Shown: positions 35,057 through 43,989, counted from the first letter of the stretch. The stretch is 64,000 nt of DNA from Lentisphaerales bacterium (GCA_022446985.1 JAKVBD010000016.1:16431-80430), one strand, 5' to 3'. Notes: generated by a model not told the origin, from the letters alone. Made by a program: numbers and translations.

Positions 35057-36025
35057 TTAGAAATCCAGATTTAAAAATGATTCGGGGTCAACTTTATAGA
35101 GTCTGTCAAGAGCTTTCCAGCCGAGTGTTTCACGCTCACTCCAGTGTGGAGAAAGATCAGTTGCATGTATAGCCATTGAAGCAAAATACTGCGAGAATGA
35201 TTGAGGGAAATACTCTTGAGGCGTGAAGTTGGCAATGATGTGCTCAAGATCTTCACTGACAATAGAGGCTTTGGTGAAATCATGTTGATTGCAGAGCTGT
35301 TTAAAGGCATCGATTTTTATTTGCAGTTCATCCAGTTTTGATGTTAATTGAGTGCCTTCACTAAGGGCTGCTTGAGGTGCCGCTTGGGGTGCACTTTGTA
35401 CTGCAGGCGTGGTTACGGTTTCTTCGACGACTGTTTCTTCTTGTTCTTCTTCAGGCTCATCTTCAATAACCGGTTTTGCAACTTGGCGAAAATCATTTAG
35501 CCAGGCTGTAAGTTTAGAAATAGTTTCAATAAGAGGGCCGGCTTTGTCTTCCAGATTGGCTGTCAGCGCTCTTCTGAAAATATCTGTTTTATCTGTGGCC
35601 AGATCTACTTGTTCAGTATTGCAGCTTTGCAGCCAATTTGCCCAGGTAGTATCATTCTTTTTTTCTTCGTATTGTAGCTTTTTAATCAGTTGAGAAAGAA
35701 ACCAGCGGAATGCCGATTGAGATTGTTTTTCTCTATTTTTTGCAGGGCCGATTTTTTCAAAGTTATTATTCAGTAATTGGCTTAAGGCATCTAAAAGATC
35801 ACCTATTATAGCAGGACCTTGTTCAAGGAAAATACCATAGGCAAAGTAGCCAATTGTCCGGATGTCGTAAATACCGCTTTGAAGAATGCCTTCTACAGCG
35901 TTAGCGGCTTCTTCGTACTCGGCACGGTCGATAAAGCCGACGATCTCGTCGAAACGGGGATCGAATATATCTAAGCCCGGGTTTTCAACTTCCGGAAGAT
36001 CATTAAGTAATAAGCTAATATCCAT
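35057..36025 (-). CDS. tssA: T6SS TssA-like protein, first copy
   Basis: A 322-residue protein with an ImpA N-terminal (TssA) domain: ENPGLDIFDPRFDEIVGFID, GIYDIRTIGYFAYGIFLEQG and GPAKNREKQSQSAFRWFLSQL. An acidic/Ala/Pro linker (about 200-235) separates a small C-terminal helical domain. TssA proteins organise baseplate and sheath assembly. A second, divergent copy at 48305-49474 shares the same layout. This one is embedded in the core array between the 121-residue gene and tssG, so it is likely the structural TssA. Confidence 0.87.
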   Translation of the reverse strand: MDISLLLNDLPEVENPGLDIFDPRFDEIVGFIDRAEYEEAANAVEGILQSGIYDIRTIGYFAYGIFLEQGPAIIGDLLDALSQLLNNNFEKIGPAKNREKQSQSAFRWFLSQLIKKLQYEEKKNDTTWANWLQSCNTEQVDLATDKTDIFRRALTANLEDKAGPLIETISKLTAWLNDFRQVAKPVIEDEPEEEQEETVVEETVTTPAVQSAPQAAPQAALSEGTQLTSKLDELQIKIDAFKQLCNQHDFTKASIVSEDLEHIIANFTPQEYFPQSFSQYFASMAIHATDLSPHWSERETLGWKALDRLYKVDPESFLNLDF

Positions 36026-36028
36026 AGG

Positions 36029-36394
36029 TTATCTCATTGCCATAGTTCTGTCACGGGTGAATAGCTGAACTTCAGTCAGCCTTTCAAAGAGAGAAATATC
36101 GTGAATTAATCTGCTTCTTTCTTCTTCAGTCAGAGGAGTCTCTTTTGTGAAAATATTTTGCAGCTGAGTTGTTATACTGTCCATTAATTTTGGAATACCT
36201 GCAGAATCTTTGAAGTCTTCGTAAAAAAGTTTACGGCATTTCTCCCAGCTTGAAGGAATGTCCTGGGTCGGCTGATAAGCTGGATCTTCGACGGTTTCTT
36301 CATCGAATGATGGCTTTTTCGTTTTCTCATAAGCCGTACTCCACTTGGCATTCAGCCTATCTGGAGAGAAAAGATTCTGCAGTTTCTTAGACAT
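36029..36394 (-). CDS. Unknown 121-aa protein coupled to tssL
   Basis: A 121-residue soluble protein, MSKKLQNLFSPDRLNAKW onwards, with a helical second half (LMDSITTQLQNIFTK, RSRLIHDISLFERLTEVQ). Its ATG overlaps the tssL stop as TAATG, so the upstream frame extension rich in Cys is not used. Position between tssL and tssA and tight coupling make it a probable T6SS component, perhaps an adaptor between the membrane complex and the assembling tail. No family is recognised. Confidence 0.75.
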   Translation of the reverse strand: MSKKLQNLFSPDRLNAKWSTAYEKTKKPSFDEETVEDPAYQPTQDIPSSWEKCRKLFYEDFKDSAGIPKLMDSITTQLQNIFTKETPLTEEERSRLIHDISLFERLTEVQLFTRDRTMAMR

Positions 36395-37056
36395 TAGACC
36401 ATGCCTCCACGAACCAGGAATACGGCATAGATGATCATGGCAGCAACAACTGCTGCAACATAGTACCATGGAGATGCAATTCTGCTGTGGATCATGAGAG
36501 GGGTTTTATATTCCAGCTGGGCATCTCCTTTTTCAGAAACAGGTATGCGATAGCTGATGGTTTGTTTAAAAGATTCTATGCGAGCTGGATTGTCGGCATA
36601 TTTTCCTTTGAAACCGCTATTTAGACACAGGTAGAAGATTTCAAGGATAAACGGCAGAGTTTCCGGTTGGCGGAGGGCATCATCTAAAGAATCATAAAAA
36701 AGTACACCGCCATCTTCGACTTCAAACAGTTCTTTTTGGAGAAGAGCCCATTGCTGCTGGCTAACCTGGAAAACTTCTGTCTGAATGGCTTCGTCGATAT
36801 AGACAACAATTGGAAAAAGACTCAAGTAAACTTCACGTTCAGAAAGGTGATCGGCCATGATGGTTTTAAGCTGCATGAGACGGCCACGAAGTTCTTTACG
36901 GGTTGCGACCAGTTTTTCAATTTTTTTCTGATCATTTGAAATAAAAGTCAGAGGGTCTTGAGTATCCTCTTCAGCTGCAACGTGACTGAATTTTTCCCGA
37001 AGTTGTTGCAATTCGTTGAAGACTGCATGAACGGCACGCCAAAGTTCGTTTTTCAT
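36394..37056 (-). CDS. tssL: T6SS membrane complex protein TssL (DotU)
   Basis: A 220-residue DotU-type protein: a cytoplasmic helical domain (LREKFSHVA, SEREVYLSLFPIVVYIDEAI, QQWALLQKELFEVEDGGVLFYDSLDDAL, LEIFYLCLNSGFKGKY) and a single C-terminal membrane segment at about 194-214 (WYYVAAVVAAMIIYAVFLV). TssL pairs with TssM and recruits the baseplate. No peptidoglycan-binding extension is present. It starts 3 bases after the tssF stop. Confidence 0.9.
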   Translation of the reverse strand: MKNELWRAVHAVFNELQQLREKFSHVAAEEDTQDPLTFISNDQKKIEKLVATRKELRGRLMQLKTIMADHLSEREVYLSLFPIVVYIDEAIQTEVFQVSQQQWALLQKELFEVEDGGVLFYDSLDDALRQPETLPFILEIFYLCLNSGFKGKYADNPARIESFKQTISYRIPVSEKGDAQLEYKTPLMIHSRIASPWYYVAAVVAAMIIYAVFLVRGGMV

Positions 37057-37059
37057 TTT

Positions 37060-38655
37060 TTAAATAACCTCAATTTCAGATTCTGTTGCCCAGATATTTA
37101 AGAACTCGGTAAATCGTTCTTTGAAAACTTTTACGACCGGTTCCAGGCTCTTATCGTATTCACGGAAAAGTAATTCGTAGATGTATGCTGGTAATAAGGA
37201 ATTACTTTTTCGAGTGGAACCTTCTGTTACTTTTATGTCTTTTAACAGTCGCGTAACATCTTTAAATGGGCCACTCTCAACACAGCCCAGCATTTTGAGC
37301 ATGAACATGATGTCGTCGTAGTTAAATTTAGCTTTGTTTTTTAGAGAAAGGACCTGAACAAAACTGTCCAGACTTTCTGCAAGGGGGTTTTCTGCATGTG
37401 GCACTATATTTCCTGAAAGTTGCCAGTCGATGCCAACAAGATTTCTTCTGTAAGGAGTAATCTCGAGCTTTTCGGCAATTTTCTCAGAAAACCATGGTTG
37501 GTACCAAAAAGCATCTGCCACGATGGTGGAGTTCTCCTGAAATGCTTCCGGTAGATTCAGCTTTAGGTAATTGCGCATTTGGCCATCGGAGTCTTTGTAG
37601 TACTCAAGTTCGTAAGAACCATTTCCGCCACTTAAGATACCGGCACGCAGTGGTTCTAGGCCATCATCGGTGACTCGCATTGCGGCACGAATAGAGTGCA
37701 ACTCGTGATTAAAAGCGGGCTCCGGGTGACTTAAGTGCTGACTTTCTTCTGTTGCATCGTAAGTAAATGGTGCAGCAGATTCACGGTTTAAGTTAATCAC
37801 TGGAACCGCTGATAAGACAAAAGCATCTTTGTGAACGGTTATTTTTTTGGGCCACTTCGGATCTAGATCAAGTAGTATTGAAAAGGTGCTCCAGTTCCGC
37901 GGTGGTTTGGGAATATTTACATTGAAGTAAAGGTCTGTACGCGGAAAGTGAAAGAAACGGCGCAGTTTTTCTACTGGGTGACTATAGCTGTATTGTTCAT
38001 CCCCTTCTTTATAACCAAAAGAGTAAGAACAGTTTGTTGAGTCAGTTTCTTCATGAACGTGTTTCTCAAAGGTTACCGAGACTTTTCGGATATGCTTCTT
38101 TAATGTCGAAATAAATTGTAAAGAAGTGAAGTAGTTATTTAGGTAATTAACACCCAGGCGCAATTCACCTATAGAATCATTTCTCGGATAAAAGCTGTCA
38201 AACTGAAGCTGTACTCTGGTACCACCATTATTTAAAAGCCAGCTGCGGCAATTTCCTTGATGCAAAGGCAGGATGTTTAAGTCCTGCATAGTGCGGTACA
38301 TAGCAACATGGCCTTTAGTTGTTTTGAAACTCATTTCTGTTCCGTTTGGAACAAAAACCGGTTCAGCACAACGTGCAGTTGGACATGCCTGAAGGATAGC
38401 CATAGATGGCATGGGGCGTAGCAAAAATGGGTAATGCTGCTGAAAAATTCTTTGTTTGGTCGCTACAACATTATCCAGTGCGGCTTTGTGAGTTCTACCG
38501 GTAAAAAAGGCCATCGCCTCAATAAGCCTTTTAACGTCTGGTTCTTCCTCTTGAAGTACAATCGAGGAATGAGCCGCGGCATAAGTCTGGCGGAATGACT
38601 CTAAAGAGTTCATTTCTTCCAGGTACATGCTGTAAAATTTTTCGTCAAATTTCAT
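37060..38655 (-). CDS. tssF: T6SS baseplate protein TssF
   Basis: A 531-residue TssF/VasA protein. The N-terminus FYSMYLEEMNSLESFRQTYA, followed by EEEPDVKRLIEAMAFFTGRTHKALD-like sequence and HYPFLLRPMPSMAILQACP, is diagnostic. VFVPNGTEMSFKT and VINLNRESAAPFTYDATEE are further family segments, and the C-terminal part (LSLKNKAKFNYDDIMFML) follows. TssF forms the baseplate wedge with TssG and TssE. It is slightly short for the family and lies 9 bases after the needle gene. Confidence 0.92.
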   Translation of the reverse strand: MKFDEKFYSMYLEEMNSLESFRQTYAAAHSSIVLQEEEPDVKRLIEAMAFFTGRTHKAALDNVVATKQRIFQQHYPFLLRPMPSMAILQACPTARCAEPVFVPNGTEMSFKTTKGHVAMYRTMQDLNILPLHQGNCRSWLLNNGGTRVQLQFDSFYPRNDSIGELRLGVNYLNNYFTSLQFISTLKKHIRKVSVTFEKHVHEETDSTNCSYSFGYKEGDEQYSYSHPVEKLRRFFHFPRTDLYFNVNIPKPPRNWSTFSILLDLDPKWPKKITVHKDAFVLSAVPVINLNRESAAPFTYDATEESQHLSHPEPAFNHELHSIRAAMRVTDDGLEPLRAGILSGGNGSYELEYYKDSDGQMRNYLKLNLPEAFQENSTIVADAFWYQPWFSEKIAEKLEITPYRRNLVGIDWQLSGNIVPHAENPLAESLDSFVQVLSLKNKAKFNYDDIMFMLKMLGCVESGPFKDVTRLLKDIKVTEGSTRKSNSLLPAYIYELLFREYDKSLEPVVKVFKERFTEFLNIWATESEIEVI

Positions 38656-38664
38656 ATGGTGGAC

Positions 38665-39279
38665 TTATCCTAAGTTGACTGTGCCAGAGACATTTGTCGT
38701 TGTACCATCGAGATTGGCGATAGATCCTGAAAGGGTGATTTCACTGTCGGCTTCGGCACTGATTTCTGCACCAGAGATAGCAACTTTGGTTGAGCCTTCT
38801 ATGGTGGCGTTACTAGAGCTTATGGTGGCATCATTATTTGTCGAAGCAGAGATATTATCCCCCTTAAGGCTTAAGTCGCCGGTTGCAGTCACGGTTAATT
38901 TTTCGCCGGTATCTACCGTCATGTTGGCATCTGTTTTAAGAGCGAAATCGGCAGTTGCTGTTTGACTGATTTTGGCTTCGGAAGTGTGAGCCATGTCTTC
39001 GGTACTGGTGAATGTCATTTTCTTTTTACTGGTATGTAGAGTGTCTTCAGTTGAATTACAGGTAATGGTCTCGGCATCGAGTTGGAATTCTTTACAGGTA
39101 ATGGCAATTTTACTGGCAGTCTGTTCAATAGTACTTTCATTTTCACTGTCTTTCATGCGCATAGTGATGGTTGTGCCATCCATAGTGCATTCCTGAAGAA
39201 TACCATTTTCTGAATCATCAACAGAAATCGTAATTCCACCGGATTTACTCAGTTCTACTTTGCAGACCAAACCTGCCAT
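38665..39279 (-). CDS. Beta-helical needle protein (VgrG C-terminus-like)
   Basis: A 204-residue protein composed almost wholly of short beta repeats with 7-8 residue periodicity (FTSTEDMAHTSEAKIS, DANMTVDTGEKLTVTATGD, LSLKGDNISASTNNDAT). This is the style of the triple-stranded beta-helix of gp5 and of the VgrG C-terminus. It lacks gp27 and OB domains. Because the VgrG homologue at 32260-34191 lacks this part, the spike may be split between two genes. It is encoded between tssE and tssF. A free-standing gp5-like needle or an effector carrier is the likely role. Confidence 0.75.
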   Translation of the reverse strand: MAGLVCKVELSKSGGITISVDDSENGILQECTMDGTTITMRMKDSENESTIEQTASKIAITCKEFQLDAETITCNSTEDTLHTSKKKMTFTSTEDMAHTSEAKISQTATADFALKTDANMTVDTGEKLTVTATGDLSLKGDNISASTNNDATISSSNATIEGSTKVAISGAEISAEADSEITLSGSIANLDGTTTNVSGTVNLG

Positions 39280-39322
39280 ACTAATTGCCTTGTTTTGTTA
39301 AAATTTTCATTTAAAGCGACAT

Positions 39323-39691
39323 TTAATCGATGTCACTAATCGAAAAATTATTCCATAATGAATCAAAGACCATCTTAATAGACTTATTACTTTTATGAAT
39401 TATGCAATTCATCTTAAAACTCATGCGAAAGGGGCCGGTATCCGGCAATTCTTCCATTTCCAGAACTTTGACTCTCGGTTCATATTTGTTAATGCTTTCT
39501 TCCACTTCTTCCATGACAGCATCGATAATGTCTTGTTTAGCCGAAAAGTGACTGAAGTCAGCGACGCCATAGTCTTTAAGATATGTCGAAAACGTTCGCT
39601 TTGAATTTAAGATATTATTGAGGTTTTCAATAATGTCCGCTTCAACATTCTCTTCATGATCATTAGTTGCTATGCGTCTGAAAAGGCCCAT
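39323..39691 (-). CDS. tssE: T6SS baseplate protein TssE (gp25-like)
   Basis: A 122-residue gp25-like protein: IIENLNNILNSKRTFSTYLKDYGVADFSHF and a conserved EPRVKVLEMEELP element. TssE is the small wedge subunit of the baseplate. It starts 3 bases after the tssK stop, consistent with coupling. Confidence 0.9.
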   Translation of the reverse strand: MGLFRRIATNDHEENVEADIIENLNNILNSKRTFSTYLKDYGVADFSHFSAKQDIIDAVMEEVEESINKYEPRVKVLEMEELPDTGPFRMSFKMNCIIHKSNKSIKMVFDSLWNNFSISDID

Positions 39692-39694
39692 ACT

Positions 39695-40948
39695 TTACCC
39701 AAGTCTCCAATAAATATAAGGAGTCATCTCCTCTGTTTCAGTCGGTAGGTAGAAGACAACTGACAGCTCTTTTAAAACGTAGTCCCACTCTTCGCCCAGG
39801 TTGACTTCGTAGAAATCAACTTCAGAACCAAATGAGTGCTGAAATGGCAGTTGTGAAATGCTTTTAAATGGTACACCAGGTAAAGCCAGTTTATGAACAA
39901 GAGGGCTTCTTGAAGGACTGGAGAGTTTAACATTTGAAATGTTAAATTTACTTTGAATGTGCTTCTTCTGAATCAATAAATATATCGATGTCGCTTCGCG
40001 CACTTCTTGTGGCAGATCGCAAGTATAACGGCCATTGGTGTACTCAAATGGCAGATAAGGCACTCTAGACTTACCACTTTTCATCTCGCCTAGTAGCTGG
40101 CTGATGACTTTGTTGAATATCTCAGCTAAGTCATCGTGTTGATAGATTGCTTTGGATACCATTTCAGGCGGCGAATTCTGGTAGGTGCATACAGAGGCAT
40201 AGAATTCTAAAAATCTTTCATAGACTATATAAGGGTGAAGGTTGATTTGATTATTCAGGTTGAGCAAAAGTCGCTGCATGCCAAATACTCTTTGTAAACA
40301 GGCTTTTGCAGCAAGCATATTTTCAGCACTTATAGTAGAAGCTGTTTCATTTATCAGTCTTTCTCTGAAGACGTCCAGCTGCATGGCCAGTTCTTTGAGA
40401 GGCTTTTGTAAGAAGGGTGATTGTCCAATCATCAACAGTGGAGGGACAAAAGACTCGGAGAGCTCCCAACTGGTTTCAACATTTTTCGTAAATTCGGCAA
40501 TTTTAATTGATTCAAAAGATCCCTGAAAACCGGCTTCAGAAGATAGATGAAGTTCATAAATTGAGCGGGAAACCAAGTCTTTTTCATTGGCATTGGTGCT
40601 TTCCTGCATGTCGCTGCCAACTTCATTTATTTTGGTAACGTGACAATAAACCTGAACTCTGGTAGAGCCAACGGCTTGTAAATTGAGTGGCGATGCCAGT
40701 TTAGCATTTCCCGGAATAGCGAGTAGCAGCCCAGAGGGAGTTTTAATGGTCAGTTTTGATAGAGAGAGAACTTCATCATCTAAAAGAGAAGTACGCCATT
40801 CCATCTCAGCAACACCGTGGTGCGGTAGTCCTCCCAGGCGAAAGCGGTATTCCGCATCTGCTAAAAGTGCCTCTTCTTGAGTAACGAAGTGATCTGGTAA
40901 AAGAGGCTGGCCCAGTTGCCAGTGTACGCGTGGAAGTTTTTCAATCAT
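39695..40948 (-). CDS. tssK: T6SS baseplate protein TssK
   Basis: A 417-residue TssK protein, the trimeric linker between baseplate and membrane complex. Its N-terminal VHWQLGQPLLPDHFVTQEEAL, LSLSKLTIKTPSGLLLAIPGNA and the mid-region FVPPLLMIGQSPFLQKPLKEL are recognisable, as is the helical hairpin region ending LHPYIVYERFLEFYASVC. Slightly short for the family. It is separated from hcp by 88 bases that hold a strong hairpin, the largest gap inside the core genes. Confidence 0.9.
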   Translation of the reverse strand: MIEKLPRVHWQLGQPLLPDHFVTQEEALLADAEYRFRLGGLPHHGVAEMEWRTSLLDDEVLSLSKLTIKTPSGLLLAIPGNAKLASPLNLQAVGSTRVQVYCHVTKINEVGSDMQESTNANEKDLVSRSIYELHLSSEAGFQGSFESIKIAEFTKNVETSWELSESFVPPLLMIGQSPFLQKPLKELAMQLDVFRERLINETASTISAENMLAAKACLQRVFGMQRLLLNLNNQINLHPYIVYERFLEFYASVCTYQNSPPEMVSKAIYQHDDLAEIFNKVISQLLGEMKSGKSRVPYLPFEYTNGRYTCDLPQEVREATSIYLLIQKKHIQSKFNISNVKLSSPSRSPLVHKLALPGVPFKSISQLPFQHSFGSEVDFYEVNLGEEWDYVLKELSVVFYLPTETEEMTPYIYWRLG

Positions 40949-40987
40949 GTATAAAGTGTCTATCGGTTGCTGTATTTATAGAAACGA

Positions 40988-41026
40988 TGGCCCGGCTGTC
41001 GAAACAGCCAGGCCACTTAGGCCTGG
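40988..41026 (-). promoter_or_regulatory. Strong UUCG hairpin with an alternative overlapping hairpin after hcp
   Basis: On the minus strand TGGCCTGGCTGT / ACAGCCGGGCCA (12 bp, one G-U) closes a TTCG tetraloop (40988-41015). Its 5' arm can instead pair with CCAGGCC just upstream (41020-41026; loop TAAGT, 7 bp). The first hairpin begins 10 bases after the hcp stop. No T tract follows, so it looks like an mRNA stabiliser or attenuator rather than a simple terminator. It could let hcp be expressed above tssK. Confidence 0.75.
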
Positions 41027-41036
41027 TTACTGAATA

Positions 41037-41621
41037 TTAGTCAGTAGCGATGCCCCACTGCTTAACGAATTTAGCAGTGTCACTTACCGCCATGTGTAAG
41101 TCTTGAGCCATTGGCTCAGGAACTACACCCAGAGTTAGTGCGAAGTTTTGAGGCTGCTGAACTTCGTAGCCTGCTTCGTCAGCAATGTGGATGTCCAGGT
41201 TGCCGCCATTCTTCTTGATAGAAGCTTTAACAGAAGCATCGTTAGTGTGGAAAGACTTGAAGTACTTCTGCGGACTTGCAGTTGTGTCGTACTCGTAGAC
41301 TTCGAAGGCTAACTCGATGCTTGAATCTTTCAAAGTGTTTAAAAGAAGTTCTTTGAAAGTGTTCTTGCTCTTTGTTGAAACGTTAGCAACGAATCTGATC
41401 TCACCAGTAACTTCTGTTGTCCAGAAAACGCTTGAACAAACGCCAACAACTTTCATGTCTTTGTCTGGATCGTCCGGAGTAGCAACTGAGATGTCAGCTG
41501 CGACATCAGCGCCATTGATTTTTAGAGCTGTAACGAAAGCTACAGGGTCTTGCTTGTCTTTTGAGAAGTTGAAACCTTGACCGACGTTAGTCATGATGTC
41601 AATTATGTTTTGTGATGCCAT
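41037..41621 (-). CDS. hcp: Hcp-like T6SS tube protein
   Basis: A 194-residue protein placed directly after tssC with AAGGAG before its ATG. The core VAFVTALKINGADVAADISVA, VGVCSSVFWTTEVTGEIRF and YKYF/SFHTNDASV-type strands fit a beta-barrel tube protein, and ALTLGVVPEP may close the barrel. It is longer and more divergent than typical Hcp (about 160 residues), so the assignment relies on position, size and strand pattern. Hcp stacks as hexamers to form the inner tube and is secreted in large amounts. Confidence 0.75.
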   Translation of the reverse strand: MASQNIIDIMTNVGQGFNFSKDKQDPVAFVTALKINGADVAADISVATPDDPDKDMKVVGVCSSVFWTTEVTGEIRFVANVSTKSKNTFKELLLNTLKDSSIELAFEVYEYDTTASPQKYFKSFHTNDASVKASIKKNGGNLDIHIADEAGYEVQQPQNFALTLGVVPEPMAQDLHMAVSDTAKFVKQWGIATD

Positions 41622-41655
41622 TGTGGTTCTCCTTTTTTATTTAAATGATGAAATC

Positions 41656-43134
41656 TTATAGACGGGCATCAAGCTTAAGCTCGACATCCATACCTTCGAA
41701 TTGAATGTGAGGTAGAACAGAGATCGCACAGTTGTACCAGCCGATCATACCTTCCTGTTCTTCAACTTCTACAGTCGCTGCTTTGAAAGGGTAGTAACGA
41801 AGAGTCAGGTCATCCGGGTTGACTACAGTTGTAACGTACTTTGAAATCCAGTTATTCAGGCTGTCAGCGATGTAAGCGCCATCTGCAGAACTACCGATGT
41901 TGTCACGCATAACACATTTCACATAGTGAGCGATACGAGTGATAGACAAAGTGTAAGACAGGTTACAGACAAGCTGTGAGTTCTGAGAGTCTTTCGGATC
42001 TTTGAACTTTTTAGCTTTCTTGATTGACTGACAGCTAAAGAAACAAGCATCAGCAGTACCTTTTCTGTAAACAGCCGGCATGAAACCGCAGTTGGCGTAT
42101 TCAAGTTCTCTGTAGTCCGGAATATTGATTTCTACTGGGATTTTGATCTCATCTTCACCGCGAACGTTGAAAGTGTGAACCGGTAGGCCACTTACTAGCC
42201 CGCCGCCTTTAGGACCACGAAGGTACTGACACCAACCTGAGGACTCGAAAGAGCGAGCCATGTTCTGTGCAACCAGAGCAGAAGCAGAACCCCAAAGGTA
42301 GTCGGCGTTATCAGGACCAGCAACTTTTTCTTTGAATGGAAGATCGCCAGAAGGGTTTGTCGTTGGATCGTAAGGCTTACGAAGAATGTACTTAGGAAGA
42401 GCAAGACCGATGTAAGCAGCTTCTTCAGACTCACGAAGCTTGTTCCAAGAACCGTATTTTGGGTGTTCTAGAAGACTTTCAAGGTCTTTAACAGCGGCCA
42501 GTTCTTCAACAGTTTCACAACCGAAGAATTTAGGTGATACATTGCCGACAAATGGAGCATGACTCGCTGCAGCAATTTTACCCATAACACGAAGCCAGAA
42601 TTCGTCACGAGGAGTGTGCTCAAATTCGTATAGACCGATGATTGAGCCAACTGGTTTACCACCGTATTGATCGTACTCTTCAACGTAAGTTTTCTTGAAC
42701 AGTTCACTACCGGTAATATCGACAGAGTTATTTTCGAAGTCTTCAGCAAGTTCTTCTTTAGAAACATCCATGATGTCAATCATGATATTTGCTTTGAAGT
42801 TGGTGTTTTTGATGAGGTCATCAAGAGCACGCCAGTTAGACTCGATAGCTTTGAATTTATCGTTGTGGATAATTTCGTTGATCTGGTCGTTTACCATGTC
42901 ATCGATTTGAGCGATAACATCGAAGATTGCACCTTTGTCAAGACGGCCACTTGTAGTGTCGACATTCATAAGAAGGGCAGCCATTCCAGAAAGGAAACGG
43001 TTTTCTTCAGAAACTTCTTCAGTAGCAGTTGAGAAGTTGTCGCTGATCATTGGTTCAGCTTCGCCGACTTCAGAGTTGAGTTTCATGCTGGAAAGGAAAC
43101 GGTTTAGATCGATTACTTCATCTGTTTCAGACAT
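41656..43134 (-). CDS. tssC: T6SS sheath large subunit TssC
   Basis: A 492-residue VipB/IglB-type sheath subunit. Family segments seen: INEIIHNDKFKAIESNWRAL (helix near residue 85), RVMGKIAAASHAPFVGNVSP, LPKYILRKPYD, the FESSGWCQYLRGPKGGG loop, and a C-terminal LRYYPFKAATVEVEEQEGMIGWY with final short strands. TssB and TssC form the contractile sheath. It lies 56 bases after tssB. Confidence 0.95.
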   Translation of the reverse strand: MSETDEVIDLNRFLSSMKLNSEVGEAEPMISDNFSTATEEVSEENRFLSGMAALLMNVDTTSGRLDKGAIFDVIAQIDDMVNDQINEIIHNDKFKAIESNWRALDDLIKNTNFKANIMIDIMDVSKEELAEDFENNSVDITGSELFKKTYVEEYDQYGGKPVGSIIGLYEFEHTPRDEFWLRVMGKIAAASHAPFVGNVSPKFFGCETVEELAAVKDLESLLEHPKYGSWNKLRESEEAAYIGLALPKYILRKPYDPTTNPSGDLPFKEKVAGPDNADYLWGSASALVAQNMARSFESSGWCQYLRGPKGGGLVSGLPVHTFNVRGEDEIKIPVEINIPDYRELEYANCGFMPAVYRKGTADACFFSCQSIKKAKKFKDPKDSQNSQLVCNLSYTLSITRIAHYVKCVMRDNIGSSADGAYIADSLNNWISKYVTTVVNPDDLTLRYYPFKAATVEVEEQEGMIGWYNCAISVLPHIQFEGMDVELKLDARL

Positions 43135-43190
43135 ATTTAAAATTCCAATTTTTGAAAGTGTTATATTAATTACTGATTGAGTGGATAAGC

Positions 43191-43718
43191 TTATTCAGCT
43201 TTATCTTTACCAGGAAGTTTAAGACCTTCGTAGTCCTTAAGTTCTTCAAGAAGCTTGGCGACTGCGTCTTGATCAGACATAAGATCGTTGAGCAGTTTGC
43301 GGAATTCCTTTTTATTGTCAACGCTGGACATAACTTCCATAAGCAATTTCTTAAGAAGAAGTGCACTTTTGATCTTTGGCACTTTCGTCGCTATGTCAGC
43401 AGGAGATAAAGATTTCATGCTGTCGATGTCTAGGTTGACTTCAAGTTCTTCACCAGCTGTATCCGGATCGATTTTGTTGTCAACAACGATGTTTAGGCCG
43501 ATGCCCATGTCCTTCATGACTTCGTCAGTGTTTTTACCATCCATAGAACGGAGACGACGCTCGTCTAGGTCAACTTTACGATCTTTAGAAGTTCCAAGAG
43601 AAAAATCACCATTTACGAGAAAACGCATTGGTAGATCGATATCTTCCGGCTCGCCGTTAACTTCAGTTTTGTACTTTAGAGTTAGTCTTGATTTTGGTAT
43701 TTCATCTTGTATAGCCAT
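43191..43718 (-). CDS. tssB: T6SS sheath small subunit TssB
   Basis: A 175-residue VipA/IglA-type protein: PKSRLTLKYKTEVNGEPEDIDLPMRFLVNGDFS, a conserved KNTDEVMKDMGIGLNIVVDN segment, and a C-terminal long helix. The start is ATG 43718 (MAIQDE) because GAGGAG lies 5-6 bases upstream on the minus strand; an upstream in-frame codon at 43742 lacks a site. It is the first gene of the core T6SS array and is preceded by a candidate promoter and the 18-bp hairpin element. Confidence 0.95.
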   Translation of the reverse strand: MAIQDEIPKSRLTLKYKTEVNGEPEDIDLPMRFLVNGDFSLGTSKDRKVDLDERRLRSMDGKNTDEVMKDMGIGLNIVVDNKIDPDTAGEELEVNLDIDSMKSLSPADIATKVPKIKSALLLKKLLMEVMSSVDNKKEFRKLLNDLMSDQDAVAKLLEELKDYEGLKLPGKDKAE

Positions 43719-43867
43719 GGATGCTCCTCGTTTGTTATCCAACTATTTCCCTTCACTTTTTCTGAAAGTTTTATTCTCAGAAAGTTTCGTGAATTTCATT
43801 ATATTAATTTCTACTTTTAGAACAAGAACAGAAGCATTAAAATCAATTTAAGATTTTGGCTTCCTGT

Positions 43868-43896
43868 GTCATAAATTCCCATATTTAAAATGACAA
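43868..43896 (-). promoter_or_regulatory. Candidate sigma-70 promoter of the T6SS array
   Basis: On the minus strand TTGTCA (43891-43896), a 17-base spacer, and TATGAC (43868-43873) lie about 150 bases before the tssB ATG. The -35 is a 5/6 match and the -10 a 4/6 match to consensus. Confidence 0.45.
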
Positions 43897-43989
43897 TTAA
43901 TTGATGTTGTTATTTTGATTTGAAAATTTATTTGTTCCTCTTTTGTTGCTAGTTATGATGTTAGTTTACTTTATACCCCTTTAAGTCTC

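Noticed and set aside
36395..36469. Cys-rich N-terminal extension of the 121-residue protein
   Set aside because: It lies inside the tssL coding end; the TAATG overlap gives a normal start at 36394.
43719..43742. Upstream start for tssB (MDNKRGAS)
   Set aside because: The GAGGAG site is correctly spaced only for ATG 43718.
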